This document shows, piece by piece, positions 12,485-25,204 of a DNA stretch of 64,000 bases (position 1 is the first letter of the stretch; every line of letters starts with the position of its first letter). The notes under the pieces are model-generated. The model was not told the origin of the DNA, searched no databases, and saw only the letters and a program-made list of their open reading frames with translations. A program made the position numbers and the translations under genes. This DNA comes from Hyaloperonospora brassicae (taxonomy: Eukaryota > Oomycota > Peronosporomycetes > Peronosporales > Peronosporaceae): the NCBI GenBank assembly GCA_947650285.1, contig CANTFL010000921.1:1-64000 (forward strand). Reading direction: 5' to 3'.

Positions 12485-15400
12485 AGTGTACCTTTTTATT
12501 TCCGTATATTGTAAGTCGCCCTTCACGCGAGCTGAATTGTTTTCCGAGACATGCGCTGCGCCACGATAGATAGAGCTAGACATGTCAACGTCTCTGGTTT
12601 AAAAGCACCTCCAGAATAGATGCTCGAAATTCGCGACTGGTCATTCAAAAGAACGCGACCAAAGGAAAACAGGTTTTAGGCAACGGTGTAACGTATCATG
12701 TGTAAGAATTCGTGATGGATGGAAGTGAGTAAACAGAGTCTGCTAAGCGAATCATCTCGCAGTATATTTAGTGATTGTTTTCTAAAAATTGGCCATAAGC
12801 CTGCGACTAAAATTGAGTTGTACCGAAACGTTTTTTGCAAACAACTTTAAGGTATGGTCGATTACAGCATAGCAGCAAAGTGTTAAAACTCGAGTGTCAA
12901 AGATTGTTCTGAACCATCCCAACTTTTTGGGTTTCTGGACGCTATGACTGCGCGCTGCCTGTCATTGTGCATGCAACAAATATAATGCATATTCTACATG
13001 TTGGTCCTATTAGGATTCATTGCGGGAAATTCTTACTCAAAAATGCATATACTAGATGATTGGAGGTCTTCATCTCTTGCTACTTTATGATGTCAAGATT
13101 CTACTCGTCCTATAATATTACATCCGCGTAATATTACCTTGAGAAGATTTTCTGAGGATACGTTACACTGGCATACGTATGTATATAATGACACGAGTCC
13201 AGGCACCTTATTTATTGCTCTTGGCAATGTGTAACTATATTGTATAAATACAAGCTAAAATATAAGATAATAGGTTTCATGATGGGGGATCTTATAATGG
13301 GGTTGCGACAAGCCAATGTCCCACTAAATAATGGTAAAGTTAACGACGCTATTGTGATGGATTATAGATCCATATATTGCATTAAAGTTGGCGTGTGACA
13401 TGAACGTAAAAGCAATATGTCATCTTGTAGTCAAAGATAACATGCTACAAGAAGGCTATAGATAGTATGTGTTATGCGTTTCTTACGTCTGATAAGACCA
13501 AACACACCATCAAGTAAGTGTGCCTTTTACCTGGTGGTTGTCAATGAAGCGGTCTGTATAATAAGGCGGGGGCTTATTATGCGTCAAATTACGCGACGAT
13601 ACCGATCAAATCCTAAACTACCTCCTGCTACAAGGTAAGATGCATATATGATTAATTGCAAAGTATGTATAATCAGTTCTTTACATTGCCCCGTCGATGA
13701 TGGGGTAATAAAGCAGTCGGCATTTGAGATAACTTTCAGACCTTATATCTTACCTGCTACTTCAGAACACTACTCTTTAATTGTACGATGTTTATAGTAA
13801 TGTAATAAACTCATCCTAGTAATCCTTATAGCAATGATATATCGTATTAAGCAACAAACGGATACAAACACTTGTACTATATCATTTACAAAAGAGTGAT
13901 ATATCTATAAATAATACCCTGGGCGGCCAAGCGCGACATACCGTAAAGACCAGTGCTAAGCTCGATCAACATGGGCCCATCACTTGTATGTTAAATCTGT
14001 CCCGGGTTCGCGTTGGGTCGATAATTCGTTGCTTGTCTTTCCCTAGAATTTGATGAAGCAACACCAATCGCGTGGAGGTATCTATCGTACATCTTGTGTG
14101 CCTTTCGTTGCCAGATAAACTATGAAGATCTTCGGATGCTGAACTTTATTATAGGATCCAACGCTGAGCTAATGTTTAATGTCGAGACGGGTCCACATGA
14201 TTTATACAGTTAGGTACCGTAAATAAAACGACCACTATGAATTCGAATGAAGACTATCTAGTCAACCATTATACAATCATTTGCGTGGTAACGTTGCAAT
14301 ACTTCAGGAATTGTAAATTGCTTGGTCAGATTAGCCTCAGCAACTGTCTGCAATCTTACCGCACTCGGCTGATGGTACAAGAGTGACATGCGTGTCTGTA
14401 CAAGCGTCTTGTTAGAACTCGACTTGCCAGAATTGTAAAGACCTGGAGAAAACTGATCTCTGAGTCATGTTTTACTGACAGTTTGGTCCACATGCACCGC
14501 TTCACGCGTGAATCCGTCCGCCTGTAACCATGCCAAGCGTTGTGGTGTACAAAATTGAAATTGTAAAAAAGAAATAATTTAGATCGATAGAGAGTTACTG
14601 ATCTACCTCGTGTAATAAACTGAGAACATGTGGCTATTTTTTGACCACGCACGAGTTCCAGAAGCGCTTCTTTCTGCCGCCTCGGCGCTCTCAGAGGCTT
14701 AGCTATCACGATGTGATATACATCGGTGCTGCGACCTCTGCCTTAGCTACACATTCACCAATGCAAAGAACCTTCTGGAGAGACCTCAAGATCCAATTAG
14801 CACTACGCAGCAGACTTTACTGGCGTACTATTAATATCCAACTAGATACGAAATAGCACATTCCATCACCTCGACCGTTCTACAATTGTAATTTTTATAT
14901 ACAGAATACAATACAGAGAACTTGAACGTTTAGCAGAAGCGTCTTTGCTGCTTTACCATAGCTCGAACTGATATAAATCAATAACTCGTATAATAAACGT
15001 CACAAACGAAATATAAAATAACAAGCTTACCACGACAACTATCAATTATAAGAATTGAACGACCCCTTCTCTTACTAAAATCGTGGGTAGGCCTCTGCAG
15101 CAGTAGAAAAGTATCAAAAAACGTTTGGCGCAGCTTCGACAGGCGAAAATAGCTCATACACTGCGCCAGATCTTTCGTGGATCGACTACATTTGAACTGT
15201 GCCGTTGATACATAGCGGCAAGAGCCCTGTAGACTTATTAGTTACTCAAGAGTCAGTATAAACGCGTCGGACACGGTGCGAACTTGCACCGGTACGAGAT
15301 TATGTATTTTGGATCGGACCTGAGTATTCGGACGACGTCCAATAAGCACTCGCAGAGAGTGAAAGATCGCAAGATCATAAATAAAACTATATATTCAGCG

Positions 15401-18025
15401 TATAAAACGTACGATTATGGCAAATATGAAAAAGGCCTAGATTAGGAGAAACAGCTATGCGAGAGTGTGGATAATGCATACAGGATAAACTGCTACTTTA
15501 CGCACGCACGTCTGAGCTATTAAATGTGCTTCAAAAATGGTCTTTTTCAAGTCGATACGATTCACCCAATAGTTGGTCACGTAAAAAAGGAAAAAATGCG
15601 ACGCAATAGCGATATTTAGACTTTTAGCCTCTCTAGTCAAGCGCAATGTATCATCAATATAATGTGAACGAAAAAATAAATTACCGTTTCGGACAGGTCC
15701 CTAAGTTCATGGGGCTCACGTGTAAGACAAGTGCCAGGTAATGTCCTAACTCATCTGCTTAGATGTTTTGTGACATCACGATAGACGGAACGAGGTGATT
15801 CGGTCGCCTCAGTCGGACCATGAGGATTATATGACATACGGGAAAAGGAGATAAGGATGCTACGGGGGTCATTATTCGATGATTTGCGGACTAGACGAAT
15901 ACGATACGTAGCTAGACAAAGTTCAGTTGAAGCGTCGTCGGAAATGGATGCAATTCTGTCTACGAAGGAGGGTAGTTTGGGGTAACTTGCTTATATAATG
16001 TATCACATCTTTTTCACACGTGCAGCCAACAACAACTACAATTAGCAAACAAGTAAGACTTCAGTCAATCCATTCTTCACCTTGCACTGGAAAGATGGGT
16101 ACGTGACAATGTGTGATCGTGACGATCCAATTAGTCGTTTTATAATGTATAGCCAGGCATATAAAAATTGGTTTGCGTCTATAATGTGTTTTCCTGCAAA
16201 ATGATGATTTAGATGTACTTTACCTTATCGTTTTAATTATTCCATGTTTTTGTAACACACTGCATACTTCCACGAAGAATTATAAACATGCACTGCACCC
16301 ATATCGAAGTCTCAGTTCTTGCATTGCTTACCGCAACCATTCAGCCCAATCGTCTCTTCCTTAAGTATCACTAAAAATAGTGTTATTAGAACGCGCAATA
16401 TTCTTACTCTACCTCATGTATGTAAAAATAGACCAATCTAACACCTCCTACTTGGTCAGTAAATGGCCACCATTCTCCGAAAATGCAAGCTGTTAATACG
16501 ACAAAGCCAACGTTGTTCGTATTAAACCCACGAAATTTGGAATCGCGGCCTGGAGACGTAGCCCAGTGTTATAGATGGGCTAATCTCCTAATGCTCATGC
16601 ATTATGCGTGCTGGTATTCTTTCACAATAGATTTAGTGGAGTGACTAGCAGATTCCATAGTTTTTGTGTACAAATATTTAGTCTATGAAGTTCAATAGAT
16701 TTGTTTTAGGCGAAATTATGTCATACACATCCCTTTCTACATTAGTCATATACATACCTTTTTACACTAGACTTACCTGATCTCTTCTACAGCACGTAAA
16801 TTTGCATGAATTTGGAGGTACATGCCTACACTGTTGTCATCATTTCAGCTTATACTGGTACAGAGTAAGTGGGGTGCCCTGTTACAGACATAAATAGTGA
16901 AAACGGCGACGATGAGCGTCTTACGAATTCCGGATACGAAGTGATGAAACGAGGCCAACCGTCACACGCGACATCTAGAGAAACGACAGGTTTGATCCAG
17001 AAAAGGTCACAAACACGATGTGCGACTTGACCTGTTTCTTGGGTGACGTACCACAATGGCATACCTTCCTAAGTGTGTTTTACACACAAGTGAACGCATA
17101 TCTATACATTGAGCTTAGTATATATTACAAAAGATAGATCAGAGTGATATCATTGACCAACGTCACACGTAAATTGGATAAATACAAATATCGCTCAATA
17201 TAGAATGCGTCAAATTGAAGTGAGCCTCCATTTTAAAGTGTCTAAGCCAACATTTTGTTGGATCATAACATAAGTATTGAAAAGCCAGTCTCATCTTATT
17301 ATAACTTACTCAGTAGTGCGCGCGAGAAAAATGCAACCGCTTCGAAGAAGCACTAGAGGAAGCGTCAGTACATAGAAAAGAGGTTGATCCGTACGGTCGC
17401 CCGCGTTGTTGAACCCGTCCAGCTACTGACAAATCGGTGCCTTATGAACTCTTACTACGCTATCAGGTCATTGCAAGTAAACTCTATAAATTGCAGTGCA
17501 AACGTGCGTGTGCTGATGTAGTCCGCGACAGATATTAAAACTTGCTTGCGTAAGTAAGAGATGTTAGGGCTGATAAGTGCCAAGGTAGAGTAAAGAGCCC
17601 GTTTGATGGTGTAATAGGGCACACTTCTTACCAGATAACTAGTCAAACCTTGCACCGAAACAGTAAATTGATATGTGCTTCCAAAACAACACGTACATCG
17701 TACGTGCAGAGAAAGTGAAGAATTTGCGCAAGAGTTGCTTACAAGGAACAACCGTAAACTAGTATACTTGGTATCGATTAGCTCTTTAGAATCTACGCCA
17801 TCATGCTAAATATATCAAACTATGAACTTTAAATGTATAGTCTAACTCAACATCCATTGCAAGCGTCTACAGTTTGATGGTTCTTTTGACTGATGGCATG
17901 GTTTTTATCAACCGATTGTAAAATAAGCCGATTACTGCCTCAAAGGTAAATTACAACTACATTAACTAACTTAAGAAATATGGTAAAATATTGTCAATTA
18001 AGATAACTCCTTCATTAGCACAATT
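12485..18025. other. AT-rich DNA without recognised genes
   Basis: No frame with convincing protein similarity, no RNA gene and no clear repeat was seen. The longer frames here (for example 14356-14709 minus and 17455-17751 minus) either depend on non-ATG starts or have no protein-like composition. Confidence 0.5.
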
Positions 18026-18316
18026 TGTTGGCAAGATGCGTGTTGCGAGAAGGAAGCGTTAGGTGAACAATAAGATACTGTTGTATTTCCTTCTAGTTCT
18101 GTCTTCTCTGCCATGCTCCCCAAAGCTCTCTGCTCCATTCATCCATTTCGCACGCATTCTAGCCCTACTCAAATCACTATTCTGCTAGTCACTCTGCGTC
18201 CATCTTGTGCGTACAGCGAGTTTGTGACATCATGTTTCCAAATAAAACCCCAAGTCACCAACCGAACACTCCGATCGCCTTTACATACCATTGCACCCAA
18301 TTCCAACATTCCAACA
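18026..18316 (-). repeat. Copia 3' LTR
   Basis: Direct repeat of 23120-23411 with ends TGTTGG and CCAACA. The plus-strand frame at 18113-18475 lies inside this LTR and is not considered a gene. Confidence 0.92.
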
Positions 18317-18439
18317 CTCCTCCTCGGTCGTGATTTGCGCTCACATCCGGCTCCAATTCTTGAGCGTGCATATGTCCTTGTCCTTGTGCTCCTCCATCTT
18401 CGAGCTCCTTTATCACCCTTGATCGTCCTTGACCTTTTT

Positions 18440-20048
18440 TTATCCAATGCGCACGAGTGCGCGCAGTGCCGATAGCTTCGTCGCGTCAAGCGCCTTCGTG
18501 AGGAGGTCTACGATCATCTGCTCCGACCTGACATAGCTCGCCGTGATGATACCGCGACGCGAGTAGTCGCAAAGAACTTAAGGCGCACATCCACATGTTT
18601 TGCCTTCAGCGACGATGCATCTCCCGCGATCTGCGCGATCGCCGCTTGGTTATCCACCTGCAACTGCATCGGAAGCGCGGGCTCTACGCCAACTTCGCAC
18701 AACATCTCGCGCAGGCCGAGTAGCTCGCGCGCGACCTCACTCGCCGCGACAAACTCCGCCTCCATCGTCAACAGGGAGACGCCTCCCTGCTTCCCCGCAT
18801 TCCAGATGACGGCTATCCCGTTCAGCATCACGATCCCGCCCGTCATTGACTTCCGGTCCGTCTTGTCGGCGGCAAAATCGGCTTCGCTAAACGCTTCTAG
18901 GCGCACCGTCGCACCTAGATTGTCTTCTGGGATCATCGTGACCTTAAGCGCCGCCGTTCCCTTGAGGTATCCCGCGATGCGTTTAGCCAATTTCCAGTCT
19001 GCTAGTCGAGGCGCGTGTGCTCGTCTCGTGACCTTGTGCACCGCAAATGCTATATCGGGGCGCGTGCAACGCGCCACCCAGAGCAGCGAGCCGACCAGCG
19101 ACTGGAACTGGAGCACAGTCGCTCCTATTTGCGCTCTTGGCTTCCCAAGAATCTCCGCGTCGCCCCCCTTCAACTCGTAGCAGCTGTCGTCGATCGGCGT
19201 CCACATCGATTTGGCGTCAGCAAATCCGTTGTCGCGTAGGAGATCTCTGATGGTCTCCTCCTGATCGAGCGTGTACCCATTCTGACCGTTTTGAGTCACG
19301 GGCACGCCCAGGAACGTGCTGACACGCCCCAGGTCCTTGATCGACAACGACGCAAGGCTTGTGAAAAACTGCTCGACCGCCGCCGCGCTCGTCCCTGTCG
19401 CTAGAAGATCGTCGACATATACGCCGACCACGACGAGGTCGTCGCCGTCGCGCTTCCAGTAAAAATACATGTCGCTCACACACACGTGAAACCGGCAGTA
19501 GAGAGCTTCAAGTGCAGCAGCTGACTCCACAGCCGGCCTGCCTGCTTGAGCACATTAAGGCTCTTCCGCAGCTCCAGCACCAGCTCGCTCGCGTTCGAAA
19601 CGCCTTGCGCTCGTAGCGTCTCTTCCGGGACTGGCATGCCGCGCGACATCTGTAGATAGATGCGGAGGTGATGCTTCTTGTACACTTTTACGTAGGCTTT
19701 GGGGATGTCACCCTGCTTGTCAGGCACCCCCCCACGTAGCCGCAAGCGCCAAGATCACTTTGACCGTCGATAGGTCCATCACGGCAGCGAAGGTGAGCTT
19801 GTAGTCGACGCTAAGCACCTGTTCGTTGCCACAAGCCACCAGTCGCGCCTTCAGTCGCTCGAGTTCGCCCTGCGCATCTGTCTTGGTCTTGTAGACCCAT
19901 TTAGTGTGCAGCGCATGCGTTCCTGCCGTCGCCTAGTGATAGTCCAGACGTCGTTGGCCTCGAACGCGGCGATCTCCTCTTGCATAGCCTTATCCCACCC
20001 TTCGCGCTTGCCGCTGCGCATCGCCTGTCCGTAGTTCAGCGGATCGTG
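18440..20048 (-). pseudogene. Copia reverse transcriptase-RNase H part of pol
   Basis: Reverse transcriptase begins with the typical Copia lead (about 19990-19750), shifts frame near 19745 into GDIPKAYVKVYKKHHLRIYL, and shifts again near 19500 into the long frame 19530-18514. That frame carries the catalytic YVDD in VGVYVDDLLATG, the RNase H aspartate region (FSEADFAADKTDRKS) and the glutamate in TMEAEFVAASE. The last residues (KALDATKLSALRALVRIG in another frame near 18490-18440) show a final frameshift close to the C terminus. At least three frameshifts inactivate it. Confidence 0.88.
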
Positions 20049-21953
20049 CTAAAAAGCAGCATTTACGGCTTCTCCGCTAGCGGCTGTCTCTTCCTGACAA
20101 ACAGCCGCTTCTGCGCGTTTTGACGCCCCGCGTGTTCCATGCGCCGCTCGCGTCCATCGCTTTCTGCTTTTACGCGTCGCCCTGTTGCCCTGTGCACGAC
20201 CATCGTTCGCTACTGATGCTGCTGTCTCGTCCGTCTCTACCCGGCCTTCGGCTCGATCGCCGACGTCCATCGCGCGTCGGAGTTGCGCGTTTTGCGCTTC
20301 CGTCAATGTCTCAATATTTTTGATGTGCTGCGTCACGACCACTTTGTTGTCACGCGGTAGTAGCACCTTGCACGCCTTAGTTTTCTAGCTGATGCCGACA
20401 ATGATGGCGCGCGTCGAGCTCTGCAGCAGCGAGTTCTTGCGCGGGTCCCTATACACGCTGCACCGGGAGCCAAAAATGACAATTCCACGCAGATCCGGCG
20501 TCTTGACCGTCAGCACCTCGACAGATGACGCTCTCTTTGCGTTTTCTTGCGTGGCGCTCCGGTTGAGGATGTGGACGGCGTATAGCACCGCGTCTCCCCA
20601 GAACATCAGGGGCAGCGCGCAGGCAAACATCATGCTGCGCGCGAGGTTCAGCACTGTCCGGTGCATTTGTTCCGCCTTGCCGTTTGAGACCTGATTGCGC
20701 GCCTCCGACACTTGGCACACGACGCCCGTGCGCTCGCAGAATAGGTCCACGTTGGCGTATTCTCTGCCGCTGTCCGTGCGGAGCACGTGGAACATGAACC
20801 CAAAGAGCTTCTCGAAATGAACAAGGAACGACTCGAACTGCTTTGCCGCAGCGTCCTTCGTGTGCGCGAGGAAGACTCGTCAGTAGTTGCTCATGTGATC
20901 AACGAAGTTCACAAGGTACCGATTGCCGAGGCGGTCCTGCGGCGTCATTGGAACCTTCAGGTCCGAGCATATGACGCCGCCGATGCGATCGATGGGCGAG
21001 TGCGTGCCGCTGTCTTGTTGGGACTGAGCGTTGCGCGTCTGGTTTCTCTCGAGGCACGACACGCACGCCATTCGTTTATTGTTGCTGAGCCGAATCCCTG
21101 ATGTCGGATCTCGCGCCATGCGTTCGATCGTGTCGTACGCAAGGTGGCCGAGTCGCTGGTGCCGGTGCAACAGCGAGGCTTCGTGCGGCTCGTCGGCGTT
21201 GGTTTCCGTTGCATGCGCTTCGAGCGCCGCCATGATCGCGTCGCCGCATGCACCTTCCTTGTCGCGCGAAGCCTTCGTCGCGACGTACAGCAAGTTGCTG
21301 TCGATTGTGACATCGAACGCGATAGCACCGTCGCTGCACCGAGCGAGCGATCGCCTGTCGCCGGCGTTCACTAAGGCAAATCCTTTGTTCGCAAGGTTGC
21401 CATACGACACAATGTTCTTCGCCAGTCGCGGCGCCAAGTACACATCCGTGAGCGTCACTACCGCCTCAGCGCTGCGAGCGAGAACCTCGAGGCGCACGCT
21501 GCCGACACGCGTCAAGTGAAGCGACTCGATGTCTGCCATCGCAATCTCGTGGCTGCAAGCCGTAGAGTTGAGCAGCAGCGACTCGTCGTTGACAAGATAC
21601 CGGCTTGCTCCGCTATCGAGGATCCAGTCTCCTTGGACGACGTCCATGGCATCGGTCGCAGCAAGTACGAAGCCGCGTGTGGCGTCCGTGGCTCGTACTC
21701 CGTCGCTCGTCGCAAGCAAGAAGCCGCATGAGTCGTCCATGGCTCGCGCTCCATCGCTTGCATTGGTCGCTGCGGTGCTTTGCCGCGCGAGCCCTTCTTC
21801 CTTCTGTTGCGCTTCTTCGTGGTCGCCCTGTTCTTCTCGGTCAGTGCAAGGATCATGCTGGCGCCTCCACCCTCCGCAAGTGTCTCGTTGTCGTGCACGA
21901 CTCGCGCGCGACAGTCGGCCGCGATGTGGCCTGGTCGCCCACATCGGTAGCAC
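20049..21953 (-). pseudogene. Copia protease-integrase part of pol
   Basis: One reading frame on the minus strand, interrupted by a TGA at 20880-20878, a TAG at 20387-20385 and a TAG near 20049. In order it shows the aspartic protease core WILDSGAS, the pre-integrase zinc module (HRHQRLGH... with a later CVSC pair), the integrase core start (DRIGGVICSDL), and after the TGA the second catalytic aspartate (LRTDSGREY) and the glutamate helix (NGKAEQMHRT). The tail is a charged linker. The two major pieces read as one protein if the TGA is ignored, which indicates simple decay by point mutation. Confidence 0.85.
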
Positions 21954-23030
21954 GTGATCGTGCTCCTGGGTTTGCCTTCCACGTGCGCGGCGACGACCTC
22001 ACGACCCACCGCGCTGATGCCGTGCTCAATGGACTGCGCGAAGTGCGCCAGCTCTTTGGCATGGCGCAGGTAGTCGAGTCGCGTGGGTTCATACTTGGAC
22101 CGCATCAAATTCATCAGCTCCGGCGAAGCATGGTGGACGATGTTATCGAGAACAAGCGAGTCGGCACCACCACGCGCCTCGCTGACAGCAACAATATACA
22201 GGAAGTGCTCGGCCCATGTGCGTCGTGCGTCCTTCTTGGCCATGATAACTTCATCGCCTGGCTTGCCGTGATTGACGTCTTGAACGTGCGCAGGAGCTGC
22301 TCCATAATGTACTCCAGTGTGGGTGATTGCGTCCACCAGGTATCGACCTGCTTGTGATAGTACCTCTAAGCCGTGCCGGCGAGAAAGTGCCCAAGCAGGT
22401 CGACCTTGACGTCTTCGGTCCATCCGAAACCACACGACTCTTCCGCGAGGCTCACCGCGCGCAGAAACACACGCCTCCAATTAAAGAATCCGCTCCCGAG
22501 TCCGCGGTACAGCTCTGTACCATCAAACTTGCGTATGTTTAACTTCCGCTGGCTTGCCGACGGCATCCCATAGCCCTTGAGGCCCGGTCGCACATACGCT
22601 TGTGGCGAAGCGACTGGTTGCGGCAGCGGTAGCGTTGCATACTCCTGCGGAGGTGGCGCATGCGCTGGTGCGCGCTGCTGCAGCTGAGGTGCTGCGCGCG
22701 CGCAAGGTGGCTTGAGCGATGCGAAACGCGACGCGCCAAGATCAGTCGCGCGCTGGTACTTACGCGGCACCGGTGCCTTCTCCTCCGCGCCTCCGATCGC
22801 GTCGATCGCCATCGGTCGGCCGTGCATGTTGGCGCCGAGTTTAGAGGCGAACAGTCCGCTCTCCACGGCTCCGAGCATGCTCTCCTCCTCGTCTCGCACT
22901 CTCTGCGACGACTCGAGGCTCGCCAGTCGATCGGTGAGTGCGGCGAGCGCGGCGAGCATCTTATCGTCTCGCTGCCCGCTCTCTCGAGCGATCTCATTGG
23001 TGACGACTGCGAGTGAGGTAGGCGCACGCG
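21800..23030 (-). pseudogene. Copia gag
   Basis: Capsid-like region of the Copia element. The minus-strand frame 22959-22366 gives the N-terminal half, with a heptad-like LAALAALTDRLASLES segment and a proline/alanine-rich linker. It then meets a stop and continues in other frames (22480-21512). That second frame contains a CCHC zinc knuckle, CYRCGRPGHIAADC, at about 21911-21952, as expected for nucleocapsid. At least two frame changes are needed to join capsid, zinc knuckle and protease, so this copy cannot make an intact Gag. In-frame codons run upstream of the first ATG at 22959, so the original start may have been lost. Confidence 0.8.
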
Positions 23031-23119
23031 CTGGCGTGCCGCACCCAGGCGAGGCTCACGGGACACCCCCTGGTGTCTTCGTAATCGGTTAGGTGGTTGC
23101 GGCCATTGGGATCATAATC

Positions 23120-23411
23120 TGTTGGCAAGATGCGTGTTGCGAGAAGGAAGCGTTAGGTGAACAATAAGATACTGTTGTATTTCCTTACTAGTTCTGTCTT
23201 CTCTGCCATGCTCCCCAAAGCTCTCTGCTCCAGTCATCCATTTCGCACGCATTCTAGCCCTACTCAAATCACTATCCTGCTTGTCACTCTGCGTCAATCT
23301 TGTGCGCACAGCGAGTTTGTGACATCATGTTTCCAAATAAAACACTAAGTCACCGGCCGAACACTCCGGTCGCCTTTACATACCATTGCACCCAATTCCA
23401 ACATTCCAATA
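23120..23411 (-). repeat. Copia 5' LTR
   Basis: Direct repeat of 18026-18316, one base longer, with terminal CCAATA instead of CCAACA. The primer-binding site should lie just below 23120 on the minus strand, beginning GATTATGATCCCAATGG; the tRNA was not identified. Confidence 0.92.
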
Positions 23412-24554
23412 CAATACGTGCCAATGACAGCTGACAGGCTTAAACCGTACAGCTGGTGAACGTTACGATCTGAGACCGAACAGTGGTCAAGGAGTGCGGG
23501 TGTGAGTCAGTAAAGGATATCAAATGACAAGTTGTTGTAAGCGGAAACGTACAATGTTGAACAAGGTGACATCATAGGTTGAGAATCCACCAAGTAAACG
23601 AACGTAGGAAGTTCTTAGCCACTAAACGATAGAAGGCCATCACTGCACCTCACTCTTTACGTAAAACGCACTATTCATACTGAGGCAGCATGTTCCGTCT
23701 ACAATGACAACAGCGTAGGCCAGCACCAGTACATCACATACACTATTGCGCAAGTAGAAATGTCGATTTCAGTCGCCAATATAAATGGATGACGTGATCT
23801 GTTATCGGTATCATGCAATATCTTACGATGTAATCTGCAGTTTGGTTGCCACAGTTACAGATAAGATTAAGCACATAATGATGATCTGCTCACGACTCCT
23901 TACACGTGTCTGTTCTTGGATCAATTATGATCTGGGGACTGTTCTTTTGACGTATGTTGGCCAATGAATAAATGCCTTGCCCAACGCAGCCGAGCAATAC
24001 ATCTATATGTAATCTGATATGTTGTATATGCAATGTAACACGAATCGATTTTATTCACAAAGAAATATTGCATCAAATCATCTGCTACGGCAAAGTTGCT
24101 AATAAATAATGTCTTTATGAAAAAATATATGAATACCATAATCTCGAGTGAAATAGCTATATGTAGCTGCTTGAGGTATTATTGCTGGACCCTAGCTACT
24201 AGGGAGATAAAAGGCCACCGATTTCATCGCTGTCAATGCCATGCTACGGCGTTACCCAATTGCAAGCAAGTCTGGTTTCTTAAGTCATTTTAGTCGGGTA
24301 AAGTTCAAGTAAATATTAGCGAATTACTTAGAGGAAAGCGAAATTCACTAAATGACATCGATCAAGGTCCTTCCCCTTTACTCTAAAACTGTTCGCGCTC
24401 GTATTTTTATATTTTACTGCGGTCGTTTCTAAGCTCGCACTTGATATGTCCGCAACTTTTTAATTGCGCTTTTTGCTCCTAATGTCGCTTTACCGACCAT
24501 AAAGCGTTAGCCGGTTTCCTATCCTGCAAATTTACGTGGGTAGATTTCGGTATT

Positions 24555-24602
24555 GTGGAATTGTTCGAATATTGTTTCGTGGAATTGTTCGAACATTGTT
24601 TT
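24555..24602 (+). repeat. Two-copy 24-bp tandem repeat
   Basis: Two adjacent units beginning GTGGAATTGTTCGAA differ at two positions. Confidence 0.85.
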
Positions 24603-24766
24603 GTGCTCTATGCACCACAAACGAACGACGCCAAGTCATAAATGATGCAACACACAACCAACCGCCAGGAAAACAGATGCGAAAAACACACACAAGTAAT
24701 TGTCTACAGCGTCATCATTTTCGAAATGACAAGAGCGCAAAGCATCGCGCGTTGTGGAGCGCACGC

Positions 24767-24844
24767 GCCAATAAAATACTTCGCTCAAGTCTCTGTCACG
24801 CACGTGCCAATAAACTGCTTCCCTCAAGTCTCTGTCCCGCACGT
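24767..24844 (+). repeat. Two-copy 39-bp tandem repeat
   Basis: Two adjacent units share GCCAATAAA and CTCAAGTCTCTGTC. On the minus strand they would encode a 13-residue repeat within the frame 24896-24636, but nothing else supports that frame as a gene. Confidence 0.8.
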
Positions 24845-25204
24845 CTAAGATCCTAACGACAACAACGATGCGGATCTGTCTTTCGAGTCGGTGCACAAGG
24901 AAAACAGAGTTGCCACTGTCTGTCGCTGTCGCGAAACATCACGCGGATGCTGCATCGACGGTGTTGAACACCGGGTACCTGTCATTACGCACATCCTCTC
25001 CCTGCGTACCTCGAATCCACTACCAGCTCAAGTTCTTTCTTCCTCACCGTCAGTGACCGTCGAAGTATAGACCAACTAAACTTGTGCAAATTCTGCTGAC
25101 CCTCTGGTCCACTGTGCGTCGATCGTCCCATGTCCAAACTAAACCTACAAGTTGGTCGAAAAGAGCTTACGCGACGCCAAGTGTGGGCTTGTTGGGCAAT
25201 TCGG

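Larger units (their letters stand above)
18026..23411 (-). mobile_element. Copia LTR retrotransposon, complete but inactive
   Basis: A 5.4-kb element read on the minus strand and bounded by direct repeats of 291 and 292 bp. The internal order is gag, protease, integrase, reverse transcriptase and RNase H, with integrase before reverse transcriptase, which defines Copia. Flanking pentamers CAATT (18021-18025) and CAATA (23412-23416) are a probable target duplication differing at one base. Directly inside the 3' LTR the minus strand reads GAGGAGGAG, a short polypurine tract. Several stops and frameshifts break the polyprotein. The LTRs differ at roughly a dozen positions, so the insertion is not very recent. 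The element is GC-rich compared with its AT-rich left flank. Confidence 0.93.
23412..25204. other. Intergenic DNA with two small tandem repeats
   Basis: No gene recognised. Sequence becomes GC-richer towards 25 kb. It contains the tandem duplications at 24555-24602 and 24767-24844 listed separately. Confidence 0.5.

Noticed and set aside
714..18025. Search for secreted effector candidates with an N-terminal signal followed by an RXLR-type motif.
   Set aside because: No frame combined an ATG, a signal-peptide-like stretch and such a motif.
18113..18475. A 120-codon plus-strand frame.
   Set aside because: It lies in the Copia 3' LTR and the end of pol on the other strand; the matching frame in the other LTR is truncated.
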